Below are positions 14,089-22,938 of a stretch of 40,534 bases of DNA, in pieces. This stretch comes from Bacteroidota bacterium. GTDB lineage: Bacteria; Bacteroidota; Bacteroidia; Flavobacteriales_F; PHOS-HE28. The stretch lies in NCBI GenBank assembly GCA_018267065.1, contig JAFDZG010000045.1:1-40534 (forward strand). The letters are read 5' to 3'. The position numbers and the translations under genes are program-made. Position 1 is the first letter of the stretch; each line of letters opens with the position of its first letter. The notes below the pieces were generated by a model. It had not been told where the DNA came from. It did no database searches and was given only the letters and a program-made list of their open reading frames with translations.

Positions 14089-17000
14089 ATGCGAGCCACC
14101 TCCGGCGCTATCCTTTTCCTGTTCACCACCAGCCTTGCCGCCCAAGTGCGGCCATCCGTTCAGCCCAAGCAGGGCCCCGCAAACCCCGCAGCCGGCCCGG
14201 TGCGGCAACCGGTGCAGCCGGCAGGTGCCGCTGCGGACACCTTGCCGGCATGGTGGGCCAAAGCGGTCTTTGACCGCGACCGGGGCAATTTGCCGCTGAT
14301 CCATGAGGAGCAGACCTTGTCCATGGGTACCACGGGTTTCAGTGCCCATTTGACCGATGTCCGTTGGGAGGCCTTGAATGCCGGCCAACTGGCGGCGCTG
14401 CCCGGCCTGGGGCAGCCGGGCGCAGAACCGGTGGTACATACCAGCTTGGGCATCAGCCGCAAGCGGCCGGTGGCTATGGTGGACATTGAGCCCTACCGCC
14501 GCAACCCCGCCACCGGGCGGGTGGAACGCTTGGAGAGCTACCGGTTGGCCTTGGTGGAGGACCATGCGCCGCGCGGCAGTGCCCGTTCCGCCACCTATCC
14601 GGACCACTCCAAGCTGGCCAGCGGCGATTGGTACCGCTTTACCGTGGCCAAGGACGGGGTGTATGCGCTGAGCTATACATTCCTGCAGCAGTTGGGGGTG
14701 AACATGGCCGATCTGCACTCCGATGCCATCAATGTCTATGGCAACCATGCCGGCATGCTGCCCTTCACCAACAGTCCGTTCCTGCCCACGGACCTGCTGC
14801 TCAATGCGATAGCGGTGGAAGATGGCGGGGATGGGCTCTTCGGCCCCGGTGACCGCGTGCTTTTCTATGCCACGGGTGCACAGCGATGGGTGCTGAACCC
14901 CGACGGGAAGCGGTTTAACCATGTAAAGAATGCCTATTCCGATTCGGCGAGCTATTTCATCGGCATCGGCACGGATGCCCCCAAGCGCATTGCCGCTGCT
15001 TCGCTCAGCGCCGGCCCTGCCACGGACCAGATCACCGTGTTCAATGACCGCCAGACCATTGATATTGACGGGGTCAACCTGATCAAGTCCGGCCGGATCA
15101 TGTTCAGCGATGTTTTTGACCAGGTAACCACCTACAACTACAACTTCAGCCTGCCCAACCTGCATGCGGCGGATACCGTGCTGCTCCAAGCGGACATGCT
15201 GGGGCGGTCCGTGAGCGGCAACAGTTCCTTTACCGTAACGGCCGCTGGGGTTGTGCAAAATGTAAACGTATTGCCGGTGGGTTCTGGCGAAACGGCGGAC
15301 TATGGCAAGTATGTGAGCACGTTGATGAAAGTCCCGGCCTCCGGGAGCAACTTGCCCATTACGGTGACCTTTACAAAGAGCGATCCGGTGACCTCCATGG
15401 GCTACATGAATTTCCTGGAAGTGAACGCACGGAGGAACCTTGTGATGGCCGGGGACCAAATGGCCTTCCGGGACCTGGCCACGGTGGGGGCGGGGCGCGT
15501 TGGAAACTTCATCCTGGACCAGGCATCCGCGGTGCAGCACATCTGGGAGATCACCACCCCCACGGACGTGCGTGCGGTGCAAACCACCGACAACGGCAGC
15601 CAAAAGAGCTTCCTGGCGGCCACCGACAGCTTGCGGCAGTTCATCGCCTTCAAAGGCACCGGGCTCCTGCAGCCGGTGGCGGTGGGCCCGGTGCCCACGC
15701 AAGACCTGCATGCCACGCCACTGCCCACGGACCTGGTGATCATCAGCCCCCCGCAGTTCCTTGCGGATGCAAACCGCTTGGCGCAACGGCGCGGTGATGA
15801 AGGCCTCTCCGTGGTGGTGGTAACACCGCAACAAGTGTTCAATGAATTTTCCTCAGGCCAACGGGATGGCACGGCGATCAAACGGTACATGAAAATGCTG
15901 TACGACCGGGCCGGGAACGACAGCACCTTGCTGCCGCGCTACCTGCTGCTGTTCGGGGATGGTTCCTACAACAACGTCTCACTGGTTCCATCCAACCAGA
16001 ACATGATCCCCACCTACGAGAGCTATAATTCCTGGTCCTATACATCGTCCTTTACCTCGGATGACTACTTCGTGATGTTGGACGACAGTGAAGGGGAGGC
16101 CAACAACGACCTGGTGGACATGGGAGTGGGGCGCCTGCCGGTGAGCAGTGCCGCACAGGCCACCGCAGCGGTGAACAAGCTGCTGAATTACGACAAACTG
16201 GCCCTGGCAGGCATAACATCCTCTTCCTGCACCAACGGGGGAAGCGATGGGGCCACGGATTGGCGGAACAGCACCTTGTTCGTTGCGGACGACCAGAACG
16301 GGGCCAATTTTGAAGGACCCGTCCACATGGACAACAGCGATAAGCTGGCGAAGCGGGTGGAGGCGGAATCGCCTTGCCTGAACATCAACAAGATCTACAT
16401 GGACGCCTACGTGCAATACAGCACCCCCGGTGGCCAGCGCTATCCGGATGTGGAAAAGGAGCTGCGCGACCGCGTGCAGCGGGGCACCCTGCTGGTGAAC
16501 TATGTGGGCCACGGCGGCGAGGTGGGCTGGGCCCATGAGCGCATCCTGGACAATGCCACCATATTGGGCTGGACCAACTTCGACCGGTTGCCGCTGTTCA
16601 TGACCGCCACCTGCGAATTTTCCCGCTGGGACGACCCGGTGCGCACTTCGGCCGGCGAGAACGTGTTCCTGAACCCCAATGGCGGCGGGATCGGCCTGAT
16701 GACCACCACGCGCATCGCCTTCGTAACCGAGAACCAAGCCCTGTCCAACGATTTCTACGACTTTGTCTTCAAGCCTACCGATGAGCAAGGGCGGGCACAG
16801 CGGCTTGGCGACATCTACCGGCGCACCAAGGTGGCAGCAACCCCGTCCGGCACCATCGGCACCAACCACCGGATCTTTGCGTTGCTGGGCGACCCCTCCA
16901 TGCGCCTGGCAATGGCCCGGAACTCAGCGGCCATCACGGCGATCACGGATACCTTGGGCAATCCCGTGGACACCATCAAGGCGCTCTCCACCGTGCGCAT

Positions 17001-18003
17001 CAGCGGCACGGTGAACGGCCCGGACGGGGCCGTGCTCACGGATTTTGACGGTACCGTGGTGCCCACCGTGTTTGATAAGAAGTCTGCCGTGGCCACCTTG
17101 GTGAACGACCCCGGGACCGGCGCCGTGCCGTTCCATTTCAACGTGCGCAAGAACATCATTTACCGCGGCCGTGCAACGGTTGCCGCCGGCCACTTCCAAT
17201 TCACCTTCGTGGTGCCCAAGGACATCGACTACCGCGTGGATTCGGGGCGGGTTTCCGTGTATGCGGAAAGCTTGTCCACCAACGCCTGCGGCTACACGAA
17301 CGATCCGCTGGTGGGCGGAACGGACAACACGGCCACCGCGGACGTGACCGGCCCGCAGATCCAACTGTACATGAACGATGACAGCTTTGTGCCGGGCGGG
17401 ATGACCAACGAGTCGCCGATCCTGTTCGCCAAACTCTTCGACAACAGCGGGATCAACACCTTGGGCAACAGCATTGGCCATGACCTGGCAGCGGTGGTGG
17501 ATGCCAACACGGAGAACGCCATCGTGCTGAACGACTGGTACCAGGCCGACAAGGACACCTACAAGAGCGGGCAGGTGCGCTACAAGCTCACCAGCCTCAC
17601 CGAAGGCCGGCACACCTTGGACCTGAAGGCATGGGACGTGTACAACAACAGCAGCAGCCGGAGCACGGAATTCGTGGTGGCGCCCACGGCGGAACTGGCC
17701 TTGGACCACGTGCTCAACTATCCCAACCCCTTTACCACGCACACCGATTTCTACTTTGAGCACAACCGCCCCTGCACCACCCTGGATTGCCAAGTGCAGA
17801 TCTTCACCGTGGGCGGGCGCTTGGTGAAGACGCTGAACCGGCGGTTGGAATGCGACGGGTTCCGGTCGGAGCCCATGCCGTGGAACGGCTTGGACGACCA
17901 AGGTGACAAGATCGGCCGCGGCGTATACGTGTACCGCCTGAGCATCACCACGCCCACGGGGGAGAAGGCGGATAAATTCGAGAAGCTTGTCATCCTGCGA
18001 TGA
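14089..18003 (+). CDS. porU: Type IX secretion system sortase PorU
   Basis: PorU is the surface C25-type cysteine peptidase that removes the C-terminal sorting domain of T9SS cargo and attaches the cargo to the cell surface. The 1304-residue product has a signal peptide (residues 1-18, ending SLAAQ) and a long N-terminal beta-rich region. The peptidase domain starts near residue 560 (DLVIISPPQFLADANRLAQ). His808 in NYVGHGGEVGW and Cys842 in FMTATCEFSRWDDP form the expected catalytic dyad. The C-terminus has a FlgD-like fold (LNYPNPFTTHTDFYFEHNRP ... GRGVYVYRLSI). It is 61 bases upstream of porV and divergent from porP/sprF-gldJ-murF. Confidence 0.95.
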   Translation: MRATSGAILFLFTTSLAAQVRPSVQPKQGPANPAAGPVRQPVQPAGAAADTLPAWWAKAVFDRDRGNLPLIHEEQTLSMGTTGFSAHLTDVRWEALNAGQLAALPGLGQPGAEPVVHTSLGISRKRPVAMVDIEPYRRNPATGRVERLESYRLALVEDHAPRGSARSATYPDHSKLASGDWYRFTVAKDGVYALSYTFLQQLGVNMADLHSDAINVYGNHAGMLPFTNSPFLPTDLLLNAIAVEDGGDGLFGPGDRVLFYATGAQRWVLNPDGKRFNHVKNAYSDSASYFIGIGTDAPKRIAAASLSAGPATDQITVFNDRQTIDIDGVNLIKSGRIMFSDVFDQVTTYNYNFSLPNLHAADTVLLQADMLGRSVSGNSSFTVTAAGVVQNVNVLPVGSGETADYGKYVSTLMKVPASGSNLPITVTFTKSDPVTSMGYMNFLEVNARRNLVMAGDQMAFRDLATVGAGRVGNFILDQASAVQHIWEITTPTDVRAVQTTDNGSQKSFLAATDSLRQFIAFKGTGLLQPVAVGPVPTQDLHATPLPTDLVIISPPQFLADANRLAQRRGDEGLSVVVVTPQQVFNEFSSGQRDGTAIKRYMKMLYDRAGNDSTLLPRYLLLFGDGSYNNVSLVPSNQNMIPTYESYNSWSYTSSFTSDDYFVMLDDSEGEANNDLVDMGVGRLPVSSAAQATAAVNKLLNYDKLALAGITSSSCTNGGSDGATDWRNSTLFVADDQNGANFEGPVHMDNSDKLAKRVEAESPCLNINKIYMDAYVQYSTPGGQRYPDVEKELRDRVQRGTLLVNYVGHGGEVGWAHERILDNATILGWTNFDRLPLFMTATCEFSRWDDPVRTSAGENVFLNPNGGGIGLMTTTRIAFVTENQALSNDFYDFVFKPTDEQGRAQRLGDIYRRTKVAATPSGTIGTNHRIFALLGDPSMRLAMARNSAAITAITDTLGNPVDTIKALSTVRISGTVNGPDGAVLTDFDGTVVPTVFDKKSAVATLVNDPGTGAVPFHFNVRKNIIYRGRATVAAGHFQFTFVVPKDIDYRVDSGRVSVYAESLSTNACGYTNDPLVGGTDNTATADVTGPQIQLYMNDDSFVPGGMTNESPILFAKLFDNSGINTLGNSIGHDLAAVVDANTENAIVLNDWYQADKDTYKSGQVRYKLTSLTEGRHTLDLKAWDVYNNSSSRSTEFVVAPTAELALDHVLNYPNPFTTHTDFYFEHNRPCTTLDCQVQIFTVGGRLVKTLNRRLECDGFRSEPMPWNGLDDQGDKIGRGVYVYRLSITTPTGEKADKFEKLVILR

Positions 18004-18030
18004 CGGGCAATAACCCCCCCACCTGCCGCG

Positions 18031-18038
18031 TATATTTG
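18031..18038 (+). promoter_or_regulatory. Candidate -7 promoter element of porV
   Basis: TATATTTG matches TAnnTTTG exactly, lies between the porU stop and the porV start, and ends 26 bases before the ATG. It suggests porV has its own promoter in addition to porU readthrough. Confidence 0.5.
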
Positions 18039-18064
18039 CCGCCCTTTCAGCAGAACGTCCCCTC

Positions 18065-19375
18065 ATGAGCCTTGTTTCCCGCTTTACCGCCACCATCGGT
18101 GCGGCCACCTTCTTTGCCAGCCTCCATGCGCAGGTGAACACCGGTTGCATCAGCGAGATCAGCGGCCAGGAGTGCGGCCCCCGCCTCAACACCATCACCA
18201 CGGCGGTGCCCTTCCTGATGATCGGCCCGGATTCCCGCTCCGGCGGCATGGGTGATGCCGGCGTGGCGCTTCCGCCCGATGCCAACGCCCTGCACTGGAA
18301 CCCCAGCAAGCTCGCCTTCGCGGAAAACCAAGGTGAGTTCCGCATTTCCGTAAGCCCTTGGCTGCGCAACCTGGTGCCGGACATGAGCCTGGCCTACCTG
18401 GCCGGATACAAGAAGCTCAACAAACGCAGCGCCTTGGGCGGTTCCCTGCGCTACTTCAACTTGGGCAGCATCACCTTCACCGACGCGAACGGCGGGGTGA
18501 TCCGCGACTTCAAACCGGCCGAGTTCGCCGTGGACGTCTCCTTCGCGCAACAGTTCAGCGACCGGTTTTCGGGGGGCATCTCCCTGCGTTACATCAACAG
18601 CAACCTTACCGGCGGCCTCAACGTGAGCGGTGCCAACACCAAAGCAGGTCAGGCCGTTGCGGCGGACGTATCCTTCTTCTACCAGAACAAGGACATGACC
18701 ATCGCAGACAGGAAAGCCACCCTGGCTTTCGGCCTTGACGTGTCCAACATCGGCAACCGCATGTCATACAGCGAAACATCGCGCGTGGACTACCTGCCCA
18801 TCAACCTGCGCCTGGGGCCTGCGCTAACCCTGGACATCGACCAGTACAACTCCATCACCTTCAACGCGGACGTGAACAAGCTGCTGGTGCCCACGCCGCC
18901 GGTGTACAAAACCGAGCCCGATCCCAACACCGGCGCCCCCGTGAACGTAATTGACGCGGACGGCAATTATGTGGTGTTCAGCGGCAAGGACCCGAACCGC
19001 GGCGTAGCCTCGGGCATTTTCGGGTCCTTCAGCGATGCGCCGGGCGATGTGTACACGGATGCCCAAGGCGTGCAGCACGTGGAGCCGGGCAGCAGGTTGA
19101 AGGAGGAGTTGCGTGAGATCTATTACGGCGGCGGGCTGGAATACTGGTACGCCAAGCAGTTTGCCTTCCGCACGGGCTACTTCTGGGAGGCGGCCACCAA
19201 GGGCAACCGCAAGTATTTCACCATGGGCTTGGGCGTGAAATACAGCATTTTCTCGTTGGACTTCAGCTACCTGATAGCCAACACGCAGCGCAGCCCCTTG
19301 GCGAACACACTGCGGTTCACGCTCGGTTTCAACTTCGACGGCAAGGCGAAGAAGAAGGCCGACACTGCGGAATGA
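18065..19375 (+). CDS. porV: Type IX secretion system outer-membrane protein PorV (LptO)
   Basis: PorV is a FadL-like outer-membrane barrel that carries folded T9SS cargo from the SprA translocon to the PorU sortase. The 436-residue protein has a signal peptide ending near SLHAQ and the PorV block [20 protein letters not shown]. This is followed by the conserved [18 protein letters not shown], further barrel strands with [20 protein letters not shown], and a C-terminal strand [10 protein letters not shown] before a charged tail. An internal charged segment ([20 protein letters not shown], about residue 310) is a likely extracellular loop. Its stop overlaps the ispF start (ATGA). Confidence 0.95.
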   Translation: MSLVSRFTATIGAATFFASLHAQVNTGCISEISGQECGPRLNTITTAVPFLMIGPDSRSGGMGDAGVALPPDANALHWNPSKLAFAENQGEFRISVSPWLRNLVPDMSLAYLAGYKKLNKRSALGGSLRYFNLGSITFTDANGGVIRDFKPAEFAVDVSFAQQFSDRFSGGISLRYINSNLTGGLNVSGANTKAGQAVAADVSFFYQNKDMTIADRKATLAFGLDVSNIGNRMSYSETSRVDYLPINLRLGPALTLDIDQYNSITFNADVNKLLVPTPPVYKTEPDPNTGAPVNVIDADGNYVVFSGKDPNRGVASGIFGSFSDAPGDVYTDAQGVQHVEPGSRLKEELREIYYGGGLEYWYAKQFAFRTGYFWEAATKGNRKYFTMGLGVKYSIFSLDFSYLIANTQRSPLANTLRFTLGFNFDGKAKKKADTAE

Positions 19376-19851
19376 GCATGCGCATCGGCTTTGGCTATGA
19401 CTCCCACCGCTTGGTGGAAGGCAGGCCCTTCATGCTCGGCGGAATGCTGATCCCGCACCACAAGGGCGGCTTGGGCCACAGCGATGCCGATGCACTGCTC
19501 CACGCCATCACCGATGCCATTCTTGGCGCGGCTGCCTTGGGCGACATCGGCACCCATTTCCCGGACACGGACCCCGTGTGGAAGGATGCGGACAGCAAGC
19601 TGCTGCTGAAGCACGTGGTGGGCCTGGTGCGGCAAAAGGGCTGGACCGTGGGCAACGTGGATTGCACCGCGGTGCTGGAACAGCCCAAGCTGCGGCCGCA
19701 TGTGGACGCCATGCGCACCACCATTGCAGCCTTGCTCGGAACGGGCGTGGAGGCGGTATCGGTGAAGGCGAAGACCAACGAGAAGATGGGCTTCACCGGC
19801 AGGGAAGAAGGCGTCTGCGCCTATGCGGCCGTGCTGTTGGAGCGTGCATAG
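19372..19851 (+). CDS. ispF: 2-C-methyl-D-erythritol 2,4-cyclodiphosphate synthase
   Basis: IspF makes the cyclic diphosphate in the MEP route to isoprenoids. The 159-residue protein has the metal ligands Asp10 and His12 (GYDSHRL) and His44, the [18 protein letters not shown] signature, and the C-terminal [17 protein letters not shown] motif with the expected substrate-binding residues. It overlaps the porV stop by four bases and is probably translated from the same transcript. Its 3' end is 18 bases from the convergent DUF4956 gene. Confidence 0.96.
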   Translation: MSMRIGFGYDSHRLVEGRPFMLGGMLIPHHKGGLGHSDADALLHAITDAILGAAALGDIGTHFPDTDPVWKDADSKLLLKHVVGLVRQKGWTVGNVDCTAVLEQPKLRPHVDAMRTTIAALLGTGVEAVSVKAKTNEKMGFTGREEGVCAYAAVLLERA

Positions 19852-19869
19852 CGCTGCCGCCGCCCGGCA

Positions 19870-20520
19870 TCAATCGTCCCCGTCGTCGCGGGGCACTTGC
19901 TGAAAGCTGCGGAAATCCTGTTCGTCCTCAAAGTAGAACACGCGCAGCTCAGCCGTGTCGCGCAGCAGGTCAATGCGGCCGATCTCCACGCGGCTTACCT
20001 GGATGCCCAAGCGTTCCCGCAGGTCGGCAAAGAGTGCTTCGCGGTTGGATGGCTTGATCAGGTCGATGCGTTCATAGGTGAGTTGCCGCATTGCTTCATG
20101 CCGCGTGAGCCACACCTGTTCCAGCACGTACACCAGGGCCAGGATCATGGCATTGGTGAACACCAGCTCGGACAGGCTGATCTTCTTTCCGGCCAGCGCA
20201 TTGATCACGGCGATGCAGATCACCGAGAAGAGGTAGGTCATGTCCTTTACCTCCAACTGCTCGGTGCGGTACCGGATGATGCTGAACACCGCGAAGAGCC
20301 CAAAGCCGAAGCCCATGCTCAGCTTCACGTTGTTCATCAGGATGCAGAGGAAGAAGATCAGGAAATTGAACACGAAGTAGGTGAAGAGGTTCTCCTTCTT
20401 GCGGTGCACCGGGTAGTAGATCAAGCGGACCAGGATGAACACCACAAGGGCGTCCAGCCCGAACTTGAACACCAGTTCCCACAGGTCCTCGTGGAAGAGG
20501 TTCATGCCGAATAACTTCAT
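19870..20520 (-). CDS. DUF4956 family membrane protein
   Basis: This 216-residue protein has three or four membrane helices in its first 135 residues (LDALVVFILVRLIYYPV, NLFTYFVFNFLIFFLCILMN, VICIAVINALA, VFTNAMILALVYVLEQVW). It also has the family core SMGFGFGLFAVFSIIRYRTE. An acidic cytoplasmic C-terminal domain ends in DDGDD. Its function is unproven. The family is commonly encoded next to VTC-domain polyphosphate polymerases, as here, where its ATG overlaps the polymerase stop codon (ATGA at 20520-20517). Inference: a membrane partner in polyphosphate synthesis or in transport of its product. Confidence 0.85.
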   Translation of the reverse strand: MKLFGMNLFHEDLWELVFKFGLDALVVFILVRLIYYPVHRKKENLFTYFVFNFLIFFLCILMNNVKLSMGFGFGLFAVFSIIRYRTEQLEVKDMTYLFSVICIAVINALAGKKISLSELVFTNAMILALVYVLEQVWLTRHEAMRQLTYERIDLIKPSNREALFADLRERLGIQVSRVEIGRIDLLRDTAELRVFYFEDEQDFRSFQQVPRDDGDD

Positions 20521-21272
20521 GCGCGGAGGAGGTTGGCGGCCCGTTCAGCCTGCAGGAGAACGGGTTTGAAAGCGTTGTGCTTCAACGTGGGATCGGTGAG
20601 CGCGGTTCCAATGCAGTACTTGCTGAAGGAAGTGGGCGGAACCGCCCAGCGGCGCATGGCCGTTGCAAAAGGTGATCCATGCCCGGTGCGGGCCTCCTTC
20701 AGCTCGGCCACCACCAGCCCGCTCAGGGCCACTTGGTGCTTGCCGCGGGTAAAGGTGATCCCGGTATCGATGGTGAGCCGTTCCCTGCGCTCGCGGTGCA
20801 CCAGCGTATAGCGGTGGAAGCGGTTGTCCAATACGGCGGACAGCGGTTCGGTGCAGCCGGATTGCGCAGCGGCAAAAGCTTGTTGCGCGGCGTCCAATTC
20901 CACCGGCAGGGAGGCCAACGGCGTGCGGCGCTTGTCCGTGCCGCCGCGGCCGGTGCGGCGCTTCACCTCCAGCACGCATTGGCCACTGCCGCCGTAGCGC
21001 CGTGCGCGCACTTTGCTGCGGAAGGTGCGCCCGTTATGGTGGTCGAAGTAGTGCTTCAGCCCCGCGGTGTCAAAGTACCTGGTCTCATAATCCACGCCGC
21101 GCTCGCCCCCCACCTCCAGCAGGCGGTAACCGGCGATGAGCAGGGTGAACAGTTCATCCAAACGGCCTGCGTTGAACATGAACTTGGTGTCCATGCGGAA
21201 CTGGAGCGCCACATCGTCCATCTCCCTGAGCGTGATGGGCGCAAAATCCCGGACGGAAGGCGGTGCTGGCAT
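20517..21272 (-). CDS. VTC-domain polyphosphate polymerase
   Basis: This 251-residue protein matches the VTC catalytic-tunnel fold. Visible motifs are FRMDTKF (Lys30), DYETRYFDT, the basic strand FRSKVRARRY (residues 84-93), LEVKRRT (Glu102, Lys104), VVAELKEAR (Glu190, Lys192), and SFSKYCIG. In yeast Vtc4 this fold builds polyphosphate from ATP inside a ring of basic residues; bacterial members are annotated as polyphosphate polymerase domain proteins. The ATG at 21272 is used; in-frame codons upstream to 21662 lie antisense to cdd and show no family similarity. It is the first gene of a two-gene overlapping operon with DUF4956 and is divergent from cdd. Confidence 0.85.
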   Translation of the reverse strand: MPAPPSVRDFAPITLREMDDVALQFRMDTKFMFNAGRLDELFTLLIAGYRLLEVGGERGVDYETRYFDTAGLKHYFDHHNGRTFRSKVRARRYGGSGQCVLEVKRRTGRGGTDKRRTPLASLPVELDAAQQAFAAAQSGCTEPLSAVLDNRFHRYTLVHRERRERLTIDTGITFTRGKHQVALSGLVVAELKEARTGHGSPFATAMRRWAVPPTSFSKYCIGTALTDPTLKHNAFKPVLLQAERAANLLRA

Positions 21273-21338
21273 GGTGAAAAACGGGGGCAATCTAACGCCT
21301 CGGCGGGTGATCGCCGTGCAACGCTGGCCCGGTGCACG

Positions 21339-21346
21339 TACCTTCG
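21339..21346 (+). promoter_or_regulatory. Candidate -7 promoter element of cdd
   Basis: TACCTTCG fits TAnnTTCG and ends 13 bases before the ATG at 21360, implying a leader of roughly 10 bases. Confidence 0.35.
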
Positions 21347-21359
21347 GCCACCTTCCATC

Positions 21360-21857
21360 ATGGCCAACACACGCAAGATCGCATTGCACTACCTGCAGCA
21401 TGCCTCCTGGGCTGCGCTGCCGGCGGAGGACAAGGAACTGTTGGAGCTTGCGGCCAAGGCCGCCCGCAATGCATATGCCCCCTATTCCAAGTTCAAGGTG
21501 GGTGCGGCGGTGCGCATGGAAAGCGGGGAGATCATCCCGGGGAGCAACCAGGAGAACGCCAGCTTTCCGGCTGGCACCTGCGCGGAACGGACTGCCTTGC
21601 ACGCCGCCATGGCCGTGCTGCCAAAGGGCGTTGTGGAAAGCATTGCCGTAGTGGTGCCCCAAGTGCGTGGAAGCCGCCCGGTAACGCCCTGCGGCATTTG
21701 CAGGCAGGCCTTGGTGGAGCAGGAACGCCGGCAGGGCGGCCCCATGCGCCTGTTGTTGGGCGTGGTGCGCGGCCCGGTGATCGAGACCTTCAGTGCCGAG
21801 ACGTTGTTGCCGCTCTCCTTTGACAGCAGCCAGTTGGGAAAGAGAAAGCCCCGTTGA
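21360..21857 (+). CDS. cdd: Cytidine deaminase
   Basis: Cdd converts cytidine and deoxycytidine to uridine forms in pyrimidine salvage. The 165-residue protein has the zinc site TCAERTALHAA (Cys74, Glu76) and PCGICRQ (Cys111, Cys114), and the substrate loop SKFKVGAAV and NQENASFPAGT. It is the homotetrameric short type. The ATG at 21360 is chosen because the in-frame codons upstream to 20679 run antisense through the VTC gene. In Flavobacterium, cdd lies near porV and pdhA-pdhC; here the VTC/DUF4956 pair and ispF come between porV and cdd. Confidence 0.95.
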   Translation: MANTRKIALHYLQHASWAALPAEDKELLELAAKAARNAYAPYSKFKVGAAVRMESGEIIPGSNQENASFPAGTCAERTALHAAMAVLPKGVVESIAVVVPQVRGSRPVTPCGICRQALVEQERRQGGPMRLLLGVVRGPVIETFSAETLLPLSFDSSQLGKRKPR

Positions 21858-21864
21858 TCCGGGC

Positions 21865-21872
21865 TATCTTTG
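21865..21872 (+). promoter_or_regulatory. Candidate -7 promoter element of pdhA-pdhC
   Basis: TATCTTTG matches TAnnTTTG exactly, just after the cdd stop codon, and ends 18 bases before the pdhA ATG. Confidence 0.5.
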
Positions 21873-21890
21873 CGCGATATTTATCGCAGC

Positions 21891-22937
21891 ATGGACAAGA
21901 CCGCAACAAGCAGTGCCCCCAAGGCCCGCAAGGGGGAGCAAGCCGGGGTGCCTGCCTTCGGCAAGGACACTTATCTCCGCTGGTACAAGGAAATGCTGCT
22001 GATGCGGCGTTTTGAGGAAAAGACCGGCCAGTTATACACCCAGCAGAAATTCGGCGGCTTCTGCCACTTGTACATCGGCCAGGAAGCCGTACTGGCGGGC
22101 CTTTCCACCGCCATGAAGCAGGGCGACCGCATCATCACCGCCTACCGTGACCATGCCCATCCGCTGATGCTGGGAACACCGGCCAGGGAGGTAATGGCCG
22201 AGCTGTATGGCCGCACCACCGGCAGCAGCAAGGGCAAGGGAGGCAGCATGCACTTCTTCGACAAGGAGCGCAACCTCTTCGGCGGCCATGGCATCGTGGG
22301 CGCCCAGATAGCCATCGGCGCGGGCATCGCCTTTGCGGACAAATACCGGGGCGGCGACCAAGTGACCTTTTGCTTCATGGGCGACGGCGCGGCCCGCCAA
22401 GGGATCCTGCACGAGACCTTCAACATGGCCATGAACTGGAAGCTGCCCGTGGTGTTCGTGATCGAGAACAACGACTACGCCATGGGCACCAGCGTGGAGC
22501 GCACCAGCAACGTGCACGAGATGTACAAGCTGGGCCTGGGCTACGCCATGCCCGGTGCACCCGTGAACGGCATGCGCTGCGAAGACGTGCACGAGGCCTT
22601 CTCCGATGCTGCGGCACATGTCCGCTCCGGAGAGGGCCCGTTCCTGCTGGAGGTGAAAACATACCGTTACCGCGGGCACAGCATGAGCGACCCCGCGAAG
22701 TACCGCACCAAGGAGGAAGTGGAGGAGTACAAGCGCCGCGATCCACTGGAAGATGTGCGCGGAAAGCTGATCGGGAACAAGTGGGCCACGGAGGCGGAGC
22801 TGGAGAAGATGGACGCGGCCGTGAAGCAGGAAGTGGAAGAGGCCGTGGTGTTCGCCGAGCAAAGCCCGCATCCCGCGCCGGAAGAATTGTACAAGGACGT
22901 GTACACCCAACAAGACTATCCATTCATCAAGGACTGA
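21891..22937 (+). CDS. pdhA: Pyruvate dehydrogenase E1 component, alpha subunit
   Basis: The 348-residue protein is the thiamine-diphosphate-binding subunit of E1, which decarboxylates pyruvate and reductively acetylates the lipoyl group of E2. Motifs visible are MLLMRRFEEKTGQLY, the GDG...NN cofactor motif (GDG at 164-166, NN at 193-194), and the loop YRYRGHSMSDPAKYRTKEE that in other E1 alpha chains holds regulatory serines. The ATG at 21891 is preferred to an upstream in-frame ATG at 21870 that overlaps the promoter word. It is one base upstream of pdhC. The E1 beta subunit is not in this window; in flavobacteria it is usually encoded elsewhere. Confidence 0.94.
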   Translation: MDKTATSSAPKARKGEQAGVPAFGKDTYLRWYKEMLLMRRFEEKTGQLYTQQKFGGFCHLYIGQEAVLAGLSTAMKQGDRIITAYRDHAHPLMLGTPAREVMAELYGRTTGSSKGKGGSMHFFDKERNLFGGHGIVGAQIAIGAGIAFADKYRGGDQVTFCFMGDGAARQGILHETFNMAMNWKLPVVFVIENNDYAMGTSVERTSNVHEMYKLGLGYAMPGAPVNGMRCEDVHEAFSDAAAHVRSGEGPFLLEVKTYRYRGHSMSDPAKYRTKEEVEEYKRRDPLEDVRGKLIGNKWATEAELEKMDAAVKQEVEEAVVFAEQSPHPAPEELYKDVYTQQDYPFIKD

Positions 22938-22938
22938 A

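Noticed and set aside
14083-15834. 583-codon minus-strand frame
   Set aside because: It is antisense to porU. The porU frame has a signal peptide and an intact C25 catalytic dyad; the antisense product has no recognisable domain.
16924-18384. 486-codon minus-strand frame spanning the porU-porV junction
   Set aside because: It overlaps two well-supported genes and a promoter word on the other strand. It starts inside porV and shows no family features.
21273-21662. 130-residue N-terminal extension of the VTC protein
   Set aside because: This segment is antisense to cdd and its promoter; the VTC fold begins just after the ATG at 21272.
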